From Desulfatitalea sp. UBA4791 (GTDB lineage Bacteria > Desulfobacterota > Desulfobacteria > Desulfobacterales > Desulfosarcinaceae), in NCBI GenBank assembly GCA_002402905.1, contig DHGT01000129.1, forward strand, positions 1-7,992: a stretch of 7,992 nt of DNA, in the 5' to 3' direction. The notes beneath the pieces were generated by a model. It ran no database searches, was not told where the DNA came from, and saw only the letters and a list, made by a program, of their open reading frames with translations. Of the stretch, positions 6,208-7,992 are shown piece after piece. Numbering within the stretch: position 1 is the first letter of the stretch; each line of letters begins with the position of its first letter. Both the position numbers and the translations under genes were made by a program.

Positions 6208-6975
6208 ATGGGATTCAGGATCCTGGTGGTGGACGACAACGAGGCCTATACCGACAGCATCAAAGACATTCTGGAAGATGAAGGGTATGTGGTCGAAACG
6301 GCCAACAGCGGCGAGGATGCCTGCACTCTCACGGACGACAAGGATTTCGACCTTGTTCTGATGGATATCAAAATGCCGGGTATGAACGGCGTGGAGTGTT
6401 TTTTGAACATGAAGACGCGCAACCCGGGCATCAAGGTGATTCTCTTCACCGCCTATGCGCTTACCGAATTGATCCAGCAGGCGCTGGATAACGGCGTCCA
6501 GATGGTTCTGAAAAAGCCGTTGAACATGGACAAGCTGCACGCCGCCATCGAGGCCAACCTGCAGCGACCGGAGGGCGGGTATATCCTGATCGCCGACGAC
6601 GACCGCGCCTTGTGCGAAAATCTGTATGAGACCCTCATCGATTATGGTTACCGGGTCGCCATGGCCTGCAGCCCTCACGATGCGATTAGAGAAGCCGAAC
6701 GCCGGCCTTTCGACATCCTGTTACTCGATCTGAAGATGCCCGGCCTCAACGGACTCGAAGTCTACCGCCGCATCAAGAGGATCCAACCCAACCTGGTGAC
6801 GATTCTCATGACCGGTTTTGCCGAAGAGATGAACGAAATGATCGATCAGGCCATCTCGGAGAATGTCTACACGATGCTGCCCAAACCCATCGATGTCAAA
6901 CAGCTTCTTGATCTGATGGCGCGCGTGGACGAAGATCGCAAATTGGGGGTGATCCGCAAACCTGTAACGGAATAG
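6208..6975 (+). CDS. Response regulator made of two receiver domains, no output domain
   Basis: A 255-aa protein with two complete CheY-like receivers and nothing else. REC 1 (about 3-118) has acidic pair Asp9-Asp10, phospho-acceptor Asp53 in LMDIKMPG, Thr81 in FTAYA and Lys103 before Pro104. REC 2 (about 125-240) has Asp130-Asp131, Asp174 in LLDLKMPG, Thr202 in MTGFA and Lys226 in LPKPID. Both therefore look able to accept phosphate. No DNA-binding, GGDEF, HD or other output follows; the last 15 residues are a short tail. REC-only proteins act as phosphorelay intermediates, phosphate sinks or by protein contact, as CheY, Spo0F and DivK do. It starts 19 nt after kinase 2 and ends 13 nt before the next gene, so it belongs to the same operon and is the best candidate partner of both kinases. 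Which receiver serves which kinase cannot be told from sequence. Confidence 0.93.
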   Translation: MGFRILVVDDNEAYTDSIKDILEDEGYVVETANSGEDACTLTDDKDFDLVLMDIKMPGMNGVECFLNMKTRNPGIKVILFTAYALTELIQQALDNGVQMVLKKPLNMDKLHAAIEANLQRPEGGYILIADDDRALCENLYETLIDYGYRVAMACSPHDAIREAERRPFDILLLDLKMPGLNGLEVYRRIKRIQPNLVTILMTGFAEEMNEMIDQAISENVYTMLPKPIDVKQLLDLMARVDEDRKLGVIRKPVTE

Positions 6976-6988
6976 TGGAGTAGGCGCG

Positions 6989-7992
6989 ATGCTCAAGACC
7001 ATCCTGATTGTCGATGACGACGAAGCCATGGCGGACAATCTTTGCGACATTCTAAGCGACGAGGGGTACGATCCGATCATGGCCAACACCTGCACGGATG
7101 CGCTTGCGCAGGCCGATACGCGCCATCCGCAAGTGGCGCTGCTCGATCTGAAATTACCCGATGACACCGGCATCAACCTGCTGGCGAAACTCAAAGAGAA
7201 AAACCCGGACTGTGTCTGCGCCCTGATGACCGCTTTCGCCGATGTGGATTCGGCTGTGACCGCCTTGGAAAAAGGGGCTTTTCACTACCTGCAGAAACCG
7301 GTGCGGCCCATCGAGTTGATCAATCTGCTCGAACGGATTTTCGAAACCATTCAAATTCGTGAAGATAAACGCATCGCCGAAGAACGGCTGAGAGACAGCG
7401 AAAGACGCTTCCGGACCATTTTCGAAAGCGCCCAGGATGCGATCTTTCTAAAAGACGCCGATCTTAAATACACACTGGTCAATCCGGCCATGGAGAGACT
7501 TTACGGGCTCAAGGCCGATGATTTCTGCGGGCAGACCGATGAGAAGCTTTTTGGTGAGGAAAAGGGAAACCAGACCCGCAAGATCGAAACGCGCGTGCTC
7601 CAGGGAGAAATCGTTGAAGAAGAGATGAAACTCGTTCGGGACACCACCAAGATCTTCCACAGCATCAAGGTGCCGCTGCCCGGCCAGGACGGGGACACCG
7701 GGGGCATCTGCGGCTTTGTGCGCGACATTTCCATCACCAAGCATCTCGAGGCCCAGTTGCTGCAAGCCCAGAAAATGGAAGCCATCGGCACCCTGGCCGG
7801 AGGCATCTCCCACGATTTCAACAACCTGCTCCAAGCCATCCTGGGGTATGCGCAAATGCTGCTCATGGACAAAAACGTTGCGCCTGCCAACGCGGCCAAG
7901 CTGAGGGAAATCGAAAAGGCGGCCCAGCGCGCCACGGAACTCACCTCCCAACTGCTGGCCTTCAGCCGCAAGATGGAGATTCACCCGCGGCC
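6989..7992 (+). CDS. REC-PAS-histidine kinase, 3' end cut by window edge
   Basis: An open frame from ATG 6989 (GGAG 8 nt upstream) to the window end, 334 residues seen. A receiver comes first (about 3-118): Asp9-Asp10, acceptor Asp53 in LLDLKLPD, Thr81 in LMTAFA, Lys103 in LQKPV. A helical linker (120-138) leads to a PAS domain (about 139-250, FRTIFESAQDAIFLKD to GFVRDIS), then a HisKA domain with LAGGISHDFNNLLQAILGY (269-287, acceptor His275). The HDFNN type of H-box differs from the SHELRNP type of kinases 1 and 2, so this is another kinase subfamily. The HATPase domain must lie beyond the edge, and often a C-terminal receiver follows in such proteins. An N-terminal receiver before a PAS-kinase suggests that this kinase is itself controlled by phosphorylation from kinase 1 or 2, perhaps through the dual-REC protein. 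The domain call is firm; the wiring is inferred. Confidence 0.92.
   Translation, partial: MLKTILIVDDDEAMADNLCDILSDEGYDPIMANTCTDALAQADTRHPQVALLDLKLPDDTGINLLAKLKEKNPDCVCALMTAFADVDSAVTALEKGAFHYLQKPVRPIELINLLERIFETIQIREDKRIAEERLRDSERRFRTIFESAQDAIFLKDADLKYTLVNPAMERLYGLKADDFCGQTDEKLFGEEKGNQTRKIETRVLQGEIVEEEMKLVRDTTKIFHSIKVPLPGQDGDTGGICGFVRDISITKHLEAQLLQAQKMEAIGTLAGGISHDFNNLLQAILGYAQMLLMDKNVAPANAAKLREIEKAAQRATELTSQLLAFSRKMEIHPR

Noticed and set aside
7448..7984. Minus-strand open frame of 178 codons opposite the PAS-HisKA region
   Set aside because: The plus strand here encodes conserved PAS and HisKA motifs; the minus reading has low-complexity composition and no motif.

Overview
The window is one strand of tightly packed bacterial genes, all on the plus strand, with roughly mid-50s % G+C by eye. 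The gene styles (multi-PAS soluble histidine kinases, REC-only regulators, REC-PAS-kinase proteins, a Soj-type ParA) suggest an environmental proteobacterium, most likely a deltaproteobacterium / Desulfobacterota member. That placement is inference from protein style; no marker gene is present. No tRNA, rRNA, CRISPR array, insertion sequence or convincing terminator was found.

Region 1 (1-2207) holds three genes: a ParA-family ATPase cut by the left edge, a 99-aa protein with a ribbon-helix-helix (RHH) like C-terminus whose start overlaps parA by 41 nt, and a 365-aa Rho helicase that lacks the usual N-terminal helical domain. The first two look like a ParA plus small DNA-binding partner of the ParF/ParG kind. 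The Rho keeps its ATPase residues but differs from typical Rho in several otherwise conserved loops, so it may be a second, specialised Rho.

Region 2 (2280-7992) is a signalling operon that starts at a good sigma-70-like promoter (TTGACA-17-CATAGT). It encodes histidine kinase 1 (two PAS domains), histidine kinase 2 (three and a half PAS domains), a 255-aa protein made only of two receiver domains, and a REC-PAS-histidine kinase that runs off the right edge. Kinases 1 and 2 are ancient paralogues: a 37-residue block around the phospho-acceptor histidine is identical in protein although 19 of its 37 codons differ. None of these four proteins shows a membrane segment in the part visible, so sensing is probably cytoplasmic. 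No DNA-binding or enzymatic output domain is visible; the relay must end outside the window, or in the missing C-terminus of the last gene.

The oddest point is the kinase 1 / kinase 2 junction near 4028. The two reading frames are in the same phase, separated by one TGA codon. Kinase 2 begins in the middle of a PAS domain with no ATG and no visible Shine-Dalgarno sequence. This looks like the scar of a deletion or recombination after duplication. It leaves open whether kinase 2 is made by reinitiation, by readthrough as a giant fusion, or not at all.
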